Virus record (IMG/VR): IMGVR_UViG_3300021170_000201
Span: 1 to 24,265 of that record
DNA from: a virus
DNA length: 24,265 nucleotides
Reading direction: 5' to 3' (one strand)
The number at the start of each line of letters is the position of its first letter. The first letter of the stretch is position 1. The notes beneath the pieces were generated by a model. The model had not been told where the DNA came from. It saw nothing but the letters and a program-made list of their open reading frames with translations, and did no database searches. Below, in pieces: positions 15,040 to 23,017 of this stretch. The position numbers and the translations under genes were made by a program.

Positions 15040-15780
15040 ATGCCCCGGCCCAAGCCCAAACCCTTGATGCTAGAAAAAGGCGGCTCGACGCGCGGCCTTG
15101 TCCCCTCTTCGGCATTCGCCCGATTCGACATCACGTACAACGAGTACTTGGCCACTTTGGACCCGCGCGGCGACACCAAAGATTCTGCCGCGATCCGCCT
15201 CGCCTTGGCCGGGTCGTCCGATATTCGCTTCCGCAATTTCCTCGAAATGGCGTCGAATCCGCAGGTCAAAGGCTGGACCCTGGCCGCGATCGCCAAACAC
15301 TGCGAGATTGGCCTGACCGAATTTCAGGACTGGCGGCAGAAAGCTCAGACGCAACGGATTCTCGCCAAGGCCCAGGAGGGAATGCTCAAGGTCACGGACG
15401 ACTTGGTAGAGAATGCTCTCAATCGCGATGTGACCTGTGATCGCTGCGATGGCTTCGGCTCGGTAGTCTGTGACTCCAAAGCCCCGAAGTCTACCCCCGG
15501 CCTGCGTCGCATTAAGGGCATGAAATCTGCCGACGATACCTGGATGCGCGACTGCCCTACCTGCAAGGGTAAAGGTGTCCTGCGTGCCTCAGGCAGTGAA
15601 CATGCCATCGATAAGCTCATCGATATGACCGGACTGTCGAGCAAGGGCAAAGGCGGCAGCGGCCCATCTGTCACTCTAAATTTCGGTGGCGCGAGCATGG
15701 AATCCGCAGTAGACCGTCTCTCCAAGATCACCTTCGACGTGAACGATCCCATCGACGTAGATCCATCTCCCCAGAACTAG
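15040..15780 (+). CDS. Putative terminase small subunit with CxxCxGxG zinc motif, 246 aa
   Basis: Residues about 79-100 (WTLAAIAKHCEIGLTEFQDW) form a helix-turn-helix of the kind used by small terminases to bind packaging sites. Helices follow, then two zinc knuckles CDRCDGFG (133-140) and CPTCKGKG (172-179), the DnaJ-type CxxCxGxG pair, separated by about 35 residues. The end (NFGGASMESAVDRL) is conserved-looking. Its place upstream of TerL supports a DNA-recognition role. Start 15040 (MPRPKPK) is preferred to ATG 15025, which lies inside the -10. It is separated from TerL by a fibre gene. Confidence 0.65.
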   Translation: MPRPKPKPLMLEKGGSTRGLVPSSAFARFDITYNEYLATLDPRGDTKDSAAIRLALAGSSDIRFRNFLEMASNPQVKGWTLAAIAKHCEIGLTEFQDWRQKAQTQRILAKAQEGMLKVTDDLVENALNRDVTCDRCDGFGSVVCDSKAPKSTPGLRRIKGMKSADDTWMRDCPTCKGKGVLRASGSEHAIDKLIDMTGLSSKGKGGSGPSVTLNFGGASMESAVDRLSKITFDVNDPIDVDPSPQN

Positions 15781-15783
15781 TCC

Positions 15784-15789
15784 TATAAT
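15784..15789 (+). promoter_or_regulatory. -10 TATAAT for the rightward fibre gene
   Basis: A perfect TATAAT lies 7 nt before the ATG at 15797 and 3 nt after the upstream stop codon. There is no Shine-Dalgarno and no clear -35. Predicts a leaderless message. Confidence 0.5.
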
Positions 15790-15796
15790 CGTTGGC

Positions 15797-17527
15797 ATGA
15801 ACCGGACTCTTCTTGCTCTTGTCTTGCTGTGTCTCAGTTCCCTGCCCGCTTTCGCCATCCAATCGGCCACCGGATGGTGTGAAAAGGGCGGTCAGCGCGT
15901 CATTATCTCGAACAATGGGCAGACTTCCAGCGGCTATTTCCAGCGCTCGTTTCCCTCCTGCACGATCACGGTCTATCTGACCGGTACTTCCACTCCCGCG
16001 ACGATCTATTCGGACGGTAGCATGACACCGCTATCGAACCCCTTCTCGGCCACGGTTACCGGCCAGTGGATCTTCTATGCGCCAGACGGCAACTATGACG
16101 TGCAATACTCCGGCACCGGCGTCGGTAGTCCGTTCAAAATAGTCAATCTCCAGTTGCTCTCATCGAGCGGCGGCGGGGGCGGCGGCACAGGCACCGTGAC
16201 TAATACCGGCACGTTGACTTCAGGCCAGTTGATTCGCGGTAACGGCGGCGTGAATATCACAGTCGGCGACCTAGCGGGTGACATCTCGACCTCAGGGACT
16301 CTCACCACCACGCTCGCCACAGTCAACAGTAATGTCGGCTCTTGCGGCGATGCAACTCACGTCTCCCAGATCACCTTGAATGCCAAGGGACTCGCCACGG
16401 CTTGTACTGCCGTCGCGATCACATCGGGTGGCACTCCCGCTTTCTCGTCCATTACATCGGGCACGAATACGGCCGCCGCGATGCTCGTCGGATCAGGTGG
16501 ATCTTTTGGCTATACAGGCACCGGCACGGTCAGTGCCAACCAAATCCTCAATACGGCAATCACTGGGTTCACCGGCATCATCAAGATGACTTCAGGCATC
16601 CCATCGGTTGCCACATCAGGCATAGATTACGTCGGCCCCGCCACCGTGACGACCTACACAGCCGGGGCCAAACAGACTCTCTCGCAGTCGGCCACTACAG
16701 CCGGATTCAATTTGGGCGCTCTATCGATCGATCCATCGGTCCCGGTTCAAGGCGATCTCTGGTACAACGGCGGCGTATTGAAGTATCGCACCGCCTCGGC
16801 GACTCTGCTGGTCGGCGGCAGCGCCTCCTATACCACGGTCACTTTCTCGTCCACGCCGACGTTCACCGCTGTATCTACTACCGCCGACTCCTGGACGATG
16901 ACCCTGACCGGCAACGTGTCCTCGTCCACACTTACCGGCGCAACCACGGGCGAGATCCTGACATTCAATCTCTGTCAGGATGGAACCGGCTCCCGCACGT
17001 TTGTTCCGCCGGCCAACGTGCTCAACATGGGCACAATCGGCTCAACCGCATCTTCCTGCTCTCATCAGACTTTCGTGTTCGACGGCACGAACGCTCAAGC
17101 GCTCGGGGTCATGATCATTACCGGAGTCGCCGGGTCGTCGATCACGATGCCGGGGTCCACGTCTGGTTCTACGGTCGTGCAGCCCCAAGCCATCGCTGCC
17201 GGTACTGCCAAGCTGCCTGCCCAATCTGGCTCGATTCCGACTGCATATTTCTGCGGCGCGACGAGCGGCAATGCAGCCTGTGCGAACACCGATACGGCTG
17301 GTACCGGACGCATGATCGGCGGGATAGCCACTCTCGCGTCAAACAGCGCGGTCATTTCCGGTATATCGCCTGCCTTCACTAGCACTTCTACCTTCGCCTG
17401 CGCGGGTCAGGATACTACAACGATCACAAATCCGGTCAAGATCGTGAATACGTCGGCTACTTCGATCACGATAACCAACAATACAGGGGCCACAGATACG
17501 GTGAATTGGGTTTGTTATGGGAATTAG
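15797..17527 (+). CDS. Exported tail-fibre-like protein, 576 aa
   Basis: Signal peptide MNRTLLALVLLCLSSLPAFA, then a small domain (to about 115) and a Gly-rich hinge (SSGGGGGGTG). Residues about 140-210 carry the repeated fibre motif TGTLTSGQLIRGNGG and DATHVSQITLNAKGLATA, a well-known phage tail-fibre pattern. A long beta-rich C-terminal part follows, ending in a domain with Cys pairs (FCGATSGNAAC, FACAGQ). It is inserted between the small terminase candidate and the TerL genes, an odd place for a fibre. Start is fixed by the leaderless promoter and signal peptide. The other fibre (12832-15018) is similar in style but divergently transcribed. Confidence 0.8.
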   Translation: MNRTLLALVLLCLSSLPAFAIQSATGWCEKGGQRVIISNNGQTSSGYFQRSFPSCTITVYLTGTSTPATIYSDGSMTPLSNPFSATVTGQWIFYAPDGNYDVQYSGTGVGSPFKIVNLQLLSSSGGGGGGTGTVTNTGTLTSGQLIRGNGGVNITVGDLAGDISTSGTLTTTLATVNSNVGSCGDATHVSQITLNAKGLATACTAVAITSGGTPAFSSITSGTNTAAAMLVGSGGSFGYTGTGTVSANQILNTAITGFTGIIKMTSGIPSVATSGIDYVGPATVTTYTAGAKQTLSQSATTAGFNLGALSIDPSVPVQGDLWYNGGVLKYRTASATLLVGGSASYTTVTFSSTPTFTAVSTTADSWTMTLTGNVSSSTLTGATTGEILTFNLCQDGTGSRTFVPPANVLNMGTIGSTASSCSHQTFVFDGTNAQALGVMIITGVAGSSITMPGSTSGSTVVQPQAIAAGTAKLPAQSGSIPTAYFCGATSGNAACANTDTAGTGRMIGGIATLASNSAVISGISPAFTSTSTFACAGQDTTTITNPVKIVNTSATSITITNNTGATDTVNWVCYGN

Positions 17528-17529
17528 GC

Positions 17530-17543
17530 TTCTAGGTTAAACT
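17530..17543 (+). promoter_or_regulatory. Candidate promoter of terminase genes with partial operator motif
   Basis: TTCTAGGT (17530-17537), the left eight bases of the repeated motif, abuts TAAACT (17538-17543), which is a plausible -10 lying 7 nt before the ATG at 17551. No Shine-Dalgarno is present. It may be only a chance partial match. Confidence 0.35.
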
Positions 17544-17550
17544 GTAGTTC

Positions 17551-17790
17551 ATGCTCCGCGCCCTGCTTGCGATCTTCCGTCCGATGGCGACGATTGCCCG
17601 CGAGCTGACTACTCTCCGCGAACTATATGAGCTTGACCTTGGTTCTCGTCAGCCGCCGCTCTTTCGTGTGACCGAAAAACCAAATAAGCGCGACACGGAA
17701 GTTTCATATTCGGGCGTCGAAGATTTGCGACCCGGCTACAAACGCTGGTTCCAGCCCGAGGACGAGGAAGAGGAAGATGTACAGTCCTGA
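17551..17790 (+). CDS. Small protein upstream of large terminase, 79 aa
   Basis: Not recognised. An amphipathic hydrophobic N-terminal helix (MLRALLAIFRPMATIARELT) leads into a helix, then an acidic tail (PEDEEEEDVQS). It overlaps the TerL ATPase gene by 14 nt, so it is co-translated with the packaging motor and may be an accessory subunit. Starts at ATG 17551 with no ribosome-binding site, consistent with the leaderless pattern. Confidence 0.65.
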   Translation: MLRALLAIFRPMATIARELTTLRELYELDLGSRQPPLFRVTEKPNKRDTEVSYSGVEDLRPGYKRWFQPEDEEEEDVQS

Positions 17791-19024
17791 CATCATCGAC
17801 CGCCGCCTCCATCAGGCCAAGAAACAGGGCGAAGTGTTTCAGCGTCTGCCGCGCGATAAGTCAATCGATATCGCGGCAAAGCTGGAGCGGCTGCGGATCG
17901 GGCGTGATGGCAAACCGCTGCCCGAGGGCCAGCTCAGTCGCCCGCTTAATGCCGCCGAACAAGCGCACATTCATTCGGAGCGGTTGATATCGAAGTGCGA
18001 CTTCGAGTACTGGTTCGTCCGCTATGCCTGTCTGGAGCTTGATCCCGGTGTGTGTGACCGAAGCGGCGTCGGGCCGCCGATCTTGCTTGAGTCGCAGCGC
18101 AGATATATTACGTTGTTTGGCCGCCGAGAAAAGGAGTGCCATGAAGAGCAGAAAAAGTACAAGTTCACCGAGGGTATTCTTGCGTATGTACATAAGTGCA
18201 GGCAGGTCGTTGCGACCGCGACTGTCCGTGGTATCTCGCAGCACCGTCTACTCTTTTGGCCAGGAACCCGTGGCTTTGCTGCGAGCCTTGATGACGAGAG
18301 AAAAGGAGAGCTTTTCAAACGTGACCATCTCATCCTTGACAATCTCCCCTTTTGGCAAAAACCAAGAATCTATCCAGATGTGAAGGATACCGAATTAGGC
18401 TTTGAGCCACCGGTCTCCTCGCGTATCAACTACCAAGCTGAGAATCAGCAGTCTGGTATCGGCGTCGGTACGCAGAATGACGTGTCCCATCTGACTGAGG
18501 TAGCTCTCTGGCAATACCCAGGCCGCATCCGCTACAGCTTCATTCCCTCGCTGCCCAAGGCGATCACGACCTTTCACGTGCAGGAATCGACATCCGATGG
18601 CAAAGGGAACTACTGGCATGAAGTCACTGAGGCCGCACGTCATCGCCGACGAGGATACGAGTCCTGGATCTACGCTTTCATCCCGTACTATACGAACCGA
18701 CTCAAATACCGCTCGAATCCTCCGAATGACTGGACGCCAGCCGAGCACACGTTGCGCCACGCCGAACTGATCGAGCGCACGAGTCCTGAGTTCTTCGATG
18801 GCATGACGATACATCCGTCGAGGGAGCAGCTATTCTGGTGGGAATCCACTCGGGCACAGCATGCACTGAATGGTGAACTCGCGACCTTCTTAACAAATTA
18901 CCCTGCAACTCCAGAGCAGTCGTTCCAGTCGCCATCACAGGGTGCGCTGCCCGTCGAGTTGATCGAGCAGATGGAAATGGAATGCAAAGATCCGGTTCAC
19001 TATGAGGTCGAAGTCGCTGCCTGA
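17777..19024 (+). CDS. terL: Large terminase, ATPase half (split TerL)
   Basis: The packaging-motor ATPase. A Walker A-like motif lies at 140-150 (KCRQVVATATV; usual form K[AS]RQxGxST, so it is divergent). The sequence LLFWPGTRGFAASLDDERK follows. Walker B-like DVSHLTEVALW (235-245) has the catalytic Glu at 241, and HVQESTSDG (267-275) is the ATPase coupling motif. The protein ends at residue 415, before any nuclease domain, with a TGA that overlaps the next ATG (TGATG). A normal TerL carries both domains in one chain of about 500-700 residues; here the two are separate. Confidence 0.85.
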   Translation: MYSPDIIDRRLHQAKKQGEVFQRLPRDKSIDIAAKLERLRIGRDGKPLPEGQLSRPLNAAEQAHIHSERLISKCDFEYWFVRYACLELDPGVCDRSGVGPPILLESQRRYITLFGRREKECHEEQKKYKFTEGILAYVHKCRQVVATATVRGISQHRLLFWPGTRGFAASLDDERKGELFKRDHLILDNLPFWQKPRIYPDVKDTELGFEPPVSSRINYQAENQQSGIGVGTQNDVSHLTEVALWQYPGRIRYSFIPSLPKAITTFHVQESTSDGKGNYWHEVTEAARHRRRGYESWIYAFIPYYTNRLKYRSNPPNDWTPAEHTLRHAELIERTSPEFFDGMTIHPSREQLFWWESTRAQHALNGELATFLTNYPATPEQSFQSPSQGALPVELIEQMEMECKDPVHYEVEVAA

Positions 19025-19923
19025 TGCCCCAGCAAGCATTTCACGTCTCCGGCTCTCATCTCGACTTGACGCTCGAATCGGACGAGTCTATTGCTCAAGA
19101 TCCGCGCGGCCTCGTCCATGTGTGGCAGGAACCTGTGCAGCACGCCCGCTATATCATCGGCTGCGATCCAAGTGTCGGTATCACAGGCTGGCGGCGCGAC
19201 CTCGCAACAGATGGCGACCATAAGACTGACAACTCGGCCATCGAAGTGTTCCGCGTTGATGCCATCAAATCTCCCGTTATGAAGGATGGTCAGTCTGAGA
19301 TAGACCCGATCACCAAGGCCCCCAAATTCCTCTATCGCGACCTTCAAGTCGCCGAGTTCTTCGCCCCGGTAGATGCCGTAGAGATCGCCCGTGTGTGCAA
19401 TATCCTCGGCCGTATCTATGCCGGTGATCAGGACGATCAGGCCGAACTCATATACGAAGCCTATCCCGGCCCCGGTGTCTTGACCACTCAAGAACTCATG
19501 CGCCTCGGCTACACCAATTTGTGGTACTGGGAAACCATCGCGGATTCAGTCGCCGAGCAGACTTCGAGTGTGGGTTGGCACTCGAACATGAATACGCAGA
19601 AGATCCTGTGGTACAGGTCCCGGCGTCATCTATTGGAGCGTAAGGCCAAGATTCAGTCCCAGTGGCTACTCGCCGAATATGCCAATGCTGTCATCGACAT
19701 CGAAAAGATGCGCGCTCGCGCCGCTTACGGTTTCCACGACGATCTGATCCAGGCGGCAAATATGTGCTTTTGGGCTGGGCATAAGTGGACCTATGATCCC
19801 GAGCGCACCTGGGAACCCGTGACCGAAACTGCTATCGTCGAGCCTCAGCGCTCCGCTCCCGTACTCGGCGAATACCGCTCCTACAAAGAAGTCTGGGCCA
19901 ATGCTCTCGACGGCTGGGATTGA
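19024..19923 (+). CDS. terL: Large terminase, RNase H-like nuclease half (split TerL)
   Basis: The headful or site-cutting nuclease. Acidic residues fit an RNase H fold: D48 in YIIGCDPSVG, E145 in ELIYEAYPGP, and D239/D240 in GFHDDLIQAANM. The protein ends DGWD at residue 299. It starts at ATG 19024, sharing one base with the ATPase stop, so translation probably re-initiates there. About 20 N-terminal residues precede the first nuclease strand, suggesting a genuine start rather than a broken gene. Whether the two halves assemble in one complex must be tested. Confidence 0.85.
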   Translation: MPQQAFHVSGSHLDLTLESDESIAQDPRGLVHVWQEPVQHARYIIGCDPSVGITGWRRDLATDGDHKTDNSAIEVFRVDAIKSPVMKDGQSEIDPITKAPKFLYRDLQVAEFFAPVDAVEIARVCNILGRIYAGDQDDQAELIYEAYPGPGVLTTQELMRLGYTNLWYWETIADSVAEQTSSVGWHSNMNTQKILWYRSRRHLLERKAKIQSQWLLAEYANAVIDIEKMRARAAYGFHDDLIQAANMCFWAGHKWTYDPERTWEPVTETAIVEPQRSAPVLGEYRSYKEVWANALDGWD

Positions 19924-19962
19924 CACATACAATCGCCAGAGCGTATCCTGGGCTAACATCAG

Positions 19963-20238
19963 ATGGCGTCGAACATCAGACCAAATACACCATCGACGCA
20001 GAGCGGGGAGGCCGTTCCTCCGAGCGCTTCCCCACTCATCCGGCCGCCGCTGCCTCCAGCCTCTTATCCCGCGCAGCCGATTAAGTGTTCTGTCGAGATC
20101 GATGGCTACCAGGCATACGCGATGGTGCTGATCGAGCCACATATTCTGAAGCGGTTGCGGACCCGGTATCCGAATAACCTGGACGATATGCTGTGGGATA
20201 ACGTGTTCAAGCGAGCGCTGTACGATGCAGTCTACTGA
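19963..20238 (+). CDS. Hypothetical protein, 91 aa
   Basis: Not recognised. The first 40 residues are Pro/Ser-rich and unstructured, then a compact segment (IKCSVEIDGYQAYAMVLIEP) and a helix. The ATG at 19963 has a TAACAT 3 nt before it and no clear Shine-Dalgarno. It overlaps the zinc-ribbon gene by 14 nt, the same overlap as seen at 17777 and 4150. Position between TerL and portal suggests a head-assembly accessory. Confidence 0.6.
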   Translation: MASNIRPNTPSTQSGEAVPPSASPLIRPPLPPASYPAQPIKCSVEIDGYQAYAMVLIEPHILKRLRTRYPNNLDDMLWDNVFKRALYDAVY

Positions 20239-20626
20239 GGTTCTTTGTGTGGCGTGTGGTCAAACATACGGCATCGGGGAATATCCATATTGCCCACATG
20301 GACGACCACACGGCGGCACGCTACTTAGCTCTATCCACCCATCCGAGCGGGCAGTCGTCTATCGAAACCCTCGGACAGGCGAAGTCCGCTACCCCGCCCG
20401 AGCCGATCAAGCGGTCCCGGAAGTCTATGCAAAACAGGGCTACCAGCGGCAGGAACTTGCAACGCCTCAAGCTATCCGCCAGTTCGAGAAAGATACTGGA
20501 CGCATTCATGAACGATCTCATTACGACCCCGGCTCAGGCCGAGCTGATCGAGACAATGCTCGGGAGGCCGAACCCTACCACCGCGACCCGGAAGTGACTC
20601 ACCGTCTAGTAGAAGCGCTCCGATGA
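20225..20626 (+). CDS. Zinc-ribbon phage protein (FmdB-like), 133 aa
   Basis: A C-x2-C pair at residues 8-11 (LCVACGQTYG) with a later PYCPHGRPHG gives a short zinc ribbon. It is followed by SERAVVYRNPRTGEVRYPAR, a motif of a phage family with ribbons resembling FmdB. The rest is polar and helical (RQFEKDTGRIHERSHYDPGS). Found just before the portal gene, as in related phages. Role unknown; may bind DNA or head proteins. Confidence 0.65.
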   Translation: MQSTEVLCVACGQTYGIGEYPYCPHGRPHGGTLLSSIHPSERAVVYRNPRTGEVRYPARADQAVPEVYAKQGYQRQELATPQAIRQFEKDTGRIHERSHYDPGSGRADRDNAREAEPYHRDPEVTHRLVEALR

Positions 20627-20629
20627 GTC

Positions 20630-20635
20630 TATAAT
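20630..20635 (+). promoter_or_regulatory. -10 TATAAT of the portal gene
   Basis: A perfect TATAAT lies 8 nt before the ATG at 20644 and just after the previous stop. No Shine-Dalgarno and no good -35. Predicts a leaderless portal transcript in addition to readthrough. Confidence 0.5.
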
Positions 20636-20643
20636 CGGTCTCA

Positions 20644-22611
20644 ATGGCCGACAAATTCTTCGACCTCCCGCCCATTCGTGACGACGCAGCCCAGCCCGGA
20701 ACAGTAGACTACGCTATTTTGCAGTGGTGCGAGGACCGTCTTCAGCGCGGTCAGCAGTTCGTTGAAGCCTCGGTCGGCTATGACAATATCAACCGCGCTC
20801 TAGACGGCGTATTTGCCAACGAAAAAGAAACCGCCGCGTCCTACGTTCCCACGCCCAAACCCTTATCCCGCACCAAGGCCAACCTAGTCGCGAAGACAGC
20901 CGAAGACCTGACCGCCCTCCTGACTGATACGCGCGTCTTTTGGAATTACGCGACACACAATCCCAAGTACGAAGAACAGGCCCGCATCTCGAACAAACAG
21001 GCCGAAGACTGGTACACCTCCCGGCTAATCGATCTCCGCATCGCCGACGCGATCCGCTACTATACCGTGGCCGGTTCTGGCTTTGTCCACCTCTACTACT
21101 CGCGCCGGCTGAACGACATGATGGTCGAGGCAGAAGACCCCCGCTCGGTCTTTCCCATCGAGCCTATTTCCTACCACACAGTCCAGGATGCGCTTGGCAT
21201 CATCATCCGTAAGGCCCGCACGCCCAACTGGGTCAAGGCCGAATACGACAAGGATGTGAAGGCCGATATCGGCGACCCTGGTATCTTCGGCTGGTTCACC
21301 CGCGTGATCGGCGGCATGGCGAAGAATAAGCATTCCGGTCCCTTGTCCAAACGAGCAGGCGACGACGATGCCATTCCGGCGACTCCCACTGTGTTTGTCA
21401 ACACGATGTATTTGGATGACAAGCGAGTCAATAAGACCAAAGATCATGTCCTGATGGGCGAGTGGGAAAAGGATGACAAGGGCAAGGACCAGCCTAAGAC
21501 TCAGTGGTCCTACCGCGTGGCCCCTGGTGCGCCGTTATATCCATTCAAACGCTTGATCGTCTGGGGTGGCGGCGCTCTGCTTTATGATGGCCCCTCGCCC
21601 TACTGGCACGGCAAGTATCCCATCATCAAACTGACCTTGAATCCTTGGCCCAAATCCTGGCTTGGGAAGGGGCCGCTGTGGGACGTGCTCCCGCTCAATA
21701 CATCGCTCAACTCTCTGCTTCGCGTAGTGGACGATCATGCCGCGATGGTCGCCCAACCCGGTGTAGTCGCCGACCGCAATGTGTCCAAGTCCGAGATGGA
21801 CAAGTTCAACTCGCGGGCACCCGGCTACAAGATCCGCACCAACTTGGCTTCGGGCAAGGGTATCCAGGTCGTCATCCCGCCGCCGCTCGATCAGTCTCTC
21901 TGGCAGCACATCTCCTGGATACAGGACATGATCAAGCAACTGTCGGGCACTGCCGATGTGTCCCAGATGGCGCAGCTCGCCCAGATCCCCTCCGACGATA
22001 CGATCGACACGATCATGAAAGCCATGACCCCTGGTGTGCGCCTCCGCTCGCGCATCCTCGAAGGCTTCATGAAAGAGTTCGCCGAGATGTATCTCTATTG
22101 CATCGCCGAGTTTGACACCCTGCCCAAGCGTGTAGCCAAGTTCGGCCCTGACGGTGTGACTGCCGAGGACTATGACTACGACCCCGGCACATTCATCCCG
22201 GACGATGTACCGGACGGATCTCCTGGCGATATCGCCTCGACCGAAGACGCACTCGGGCTGGATAATCCGCGCCCAAGATACGAGCGGGCCAAGGCCATGC
22301 TCACTGCATTCACGTTCAACTTCAAGCCGGGTTCACTGCTCAATAGCGCCGCGACACAGGACCGGCTCGAAGACCTGCTCCTGTCCAAGATGGGGTATCT
22401 CGACGCCTTCACTCTCATGGAAAATCTCGGCAAGATGAACTTCGCGCCGCCGAGCATCAAGGTGCCCAACTCGATCTTGGAGCGCTTGCAGCTTCAGCAG
22501 GCTTTAGGTATCGGCATGATCGCCAATGCTCAGGGCAGAAAAGCGACCGATCAGGCACCGCCTAGTTTGCAGTCTCAACCAGGCGGCGACGCGACCTTGG
22601 CTACGAGCTAA
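20644..22611 (+). CDS. Portal protein, 655 aa
   Basis: The dodecameric ring through which DNA enters the head. Evidence is the length, its position two small genes after TerL and upstream of a scaffold-like gene, and internal features: SRTKANLVAKTAEDLTALLT, the helix RYYTVAGSGFVHLYYSRR near 138-155, a central clip/crown-type region and a long helical stem region (TADVSQMAQLAQIPSDDTID) near 435-460, with an Asp-rich C-terminal section. No transit signal. The start at 20644 is set by the leaderless promoter. Portal type (podo-, sipho- or myovirus) cannot be told from the sequence alone. Confidence 0.8.
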   Translation: MADKFFDLPPIRDDAAQPGTVDYAILQWCEDRLQRGQQFVEASVGYDNINRALDGVFANEKETAASYVPTPKPLSRTKANLVAKTAEDLTALLTDTRVFWNYATHNPKYEEQARISNKQAEDWYTSRLIDLRIADAIRYYTVAGSGFVHLYYSRRLNDMMVEAEDPRSVFPIEPISYHTVQDALGIIIRKARTPNWVKAEYDKDVKADIGDPGIFGWFTRVIGGMAKNKHSGPLSKRAGDDDAIPATPTVFVNTMYLDDKRVNKTKDHVLMGEWEKDDKGKDQPKTQWSYRVAPGAPLYPFKRLIVWGGGALLYDGPSPYWHGKYPIIKLTLNPWPKSWLGKGPLWDVLPLNTSLNSLLRVVDDHAAMVAQPGVVADRNVSKSEMDKFNSRAPGYKIRTNLASGKGIQVVIPPPLDQSLWQHISWIQDMIKQLSGTADVSQMAQLAQIPSDDTIDTIMKAMTPGVRLRSRILEGFMKEFAEMYLYCIAEFDTLPKRVAKFGPDGVTAEDYDYDPGTFIPDDVPDGSPGDIASTEDALGLDNPRPRYERAKAMLTAFTFNFKPGSLLNSAATQDRLEDLLLSKMGYLDAFTLMENLGKMNFAPPSIKVPNSILERLQLQQALGIGMIANAQGRKATDQAPPSLQSQPGGDATLATS

Positions 22612-22628
22612 ATTCCAGGCTGGAATCT
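22610..22628. promoter_or_regulatory. AAATTCCAG/CTGGAAT palindrome after portal
   Basis: ATTCCAG (22612-22618), a central G and CTGGAAT (22620-22626); the flanking bases agree partly with the 19-bp palindrome at 3176-3194. It starts on the portal stop codon and is followed by only TCTTT, too short for an intrinsic terminator, so it looks like an operator. Confidence 0.55.
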
Positions 22629-22740
22629 TTGGAGAGGACGGTCGGCTTTTACACTGATCCGCTTCTTGGCCTCCCGGTTTCCCGGACGCGGCGAGTATCC
22701 GACGAGGTGCCCTCTGTCCATCCCAAGTTTTACCACATCC

Positions 22741-22765
22741 TCTAGGTGACAGCTTCACCTAGAAG
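22741..22765. promoter_or_regulatory. Paired, inverted operator-like motifs
   Basis: TCTAGGTGA (22741-22749) and TCACCTAGA (22755-22763) form a perfect 9-bp inverted repeat with a 5-nt spacer. The right half read on the minus strand is the full CTTCTAGGTGAAG (22765-22753). It lies 12 bp upstream of a good -35, so it could bind two regulator molecules that control the genes from 22820. A hairpin in RNA is possible but no T-run follows. Confidence 0.6.
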
Positions 22766-22777
22766 CCAACTGCCTTG

Positions 22778-22807
22778 TTGACAATAACTTACACTTTGCC
22801 CTATTCT
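22778..22807 (+). promoter_or_regulatory. Promoter TTGACA-18-TATTCT
   Basis: A perfect -35 TTGACA (22778-22783), an 18-nt spacer and TATTCT (22802-22807), 4 of 6 to consensus, 12 nt before the ATG at 22820. This is the only visible promoter with a strong -35. It begins the head-protein genes after a 208-nt gap that otherwise holds no gene. Confidence 0.6.
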
Positions 22808-22819
22808 GATCCGCAGTAC

Positions 22820-23017
22820 ATGGCAGACAAAGATCCACTTTGGATCGAGCACTCGGGAATGCAGAAGGGCGCTCTGACCAAGAAAGCCAAATCAGCCGGT
22901 ATGGGTGTCCAATCCTTTGCCAAAAAGAACGAAGGTTCTCCCGGCAAACTACGCAAGGAATCGCGCCTCGCCGAGACTTTATCCTCACTGCGCCGCAAAG
23001 GAGCCACGAAAGCATAA
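22820..23017 (+). CDS. Small phage head-region protein, 65 aa
   Basis: Begins MADKDPLWIEHSGMQKGALT; the sequence HSGMQKGALTKKAKSAGMGV and then SPGKLRKESRLAETL matches a small basic family often encoded near phage portals (KGAL...K...L...A..L pattern). The function is unknown to me; basic charge suggests DNA or scaffold contact. The ATG at 22820 is favoured over 22775 because the -35 and -10 lie between them. Its stop overlaps the next start (TAATG). Confidence 0.65.
   Translation: MADKDPLWIEHSGMQKGALTKKAKSAGMGVQSFAKKNEGSPGKLRKESRLAETLSSLRRKGATKA

Noticed and set aside
16342-17382. A 346-codon open frame inside the fibre gene.
   Set aside because: It is an off-frame reading of the fibre gene, rich in Arg and His from GC-rich codons, with no motif or start signal.
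17861-18814. Long minus-strand open frames opposite the TerL ATPase gene.
   Set aside because: They are antisense shadows of a gene with clear motifs and show no features of their own.
22612-22740. A possible gene or intrinsic terminator between portal and 22820.
   Set aside because: The open frames there have no start signal or plausible composition, and no stem followed by a T-run is seen.
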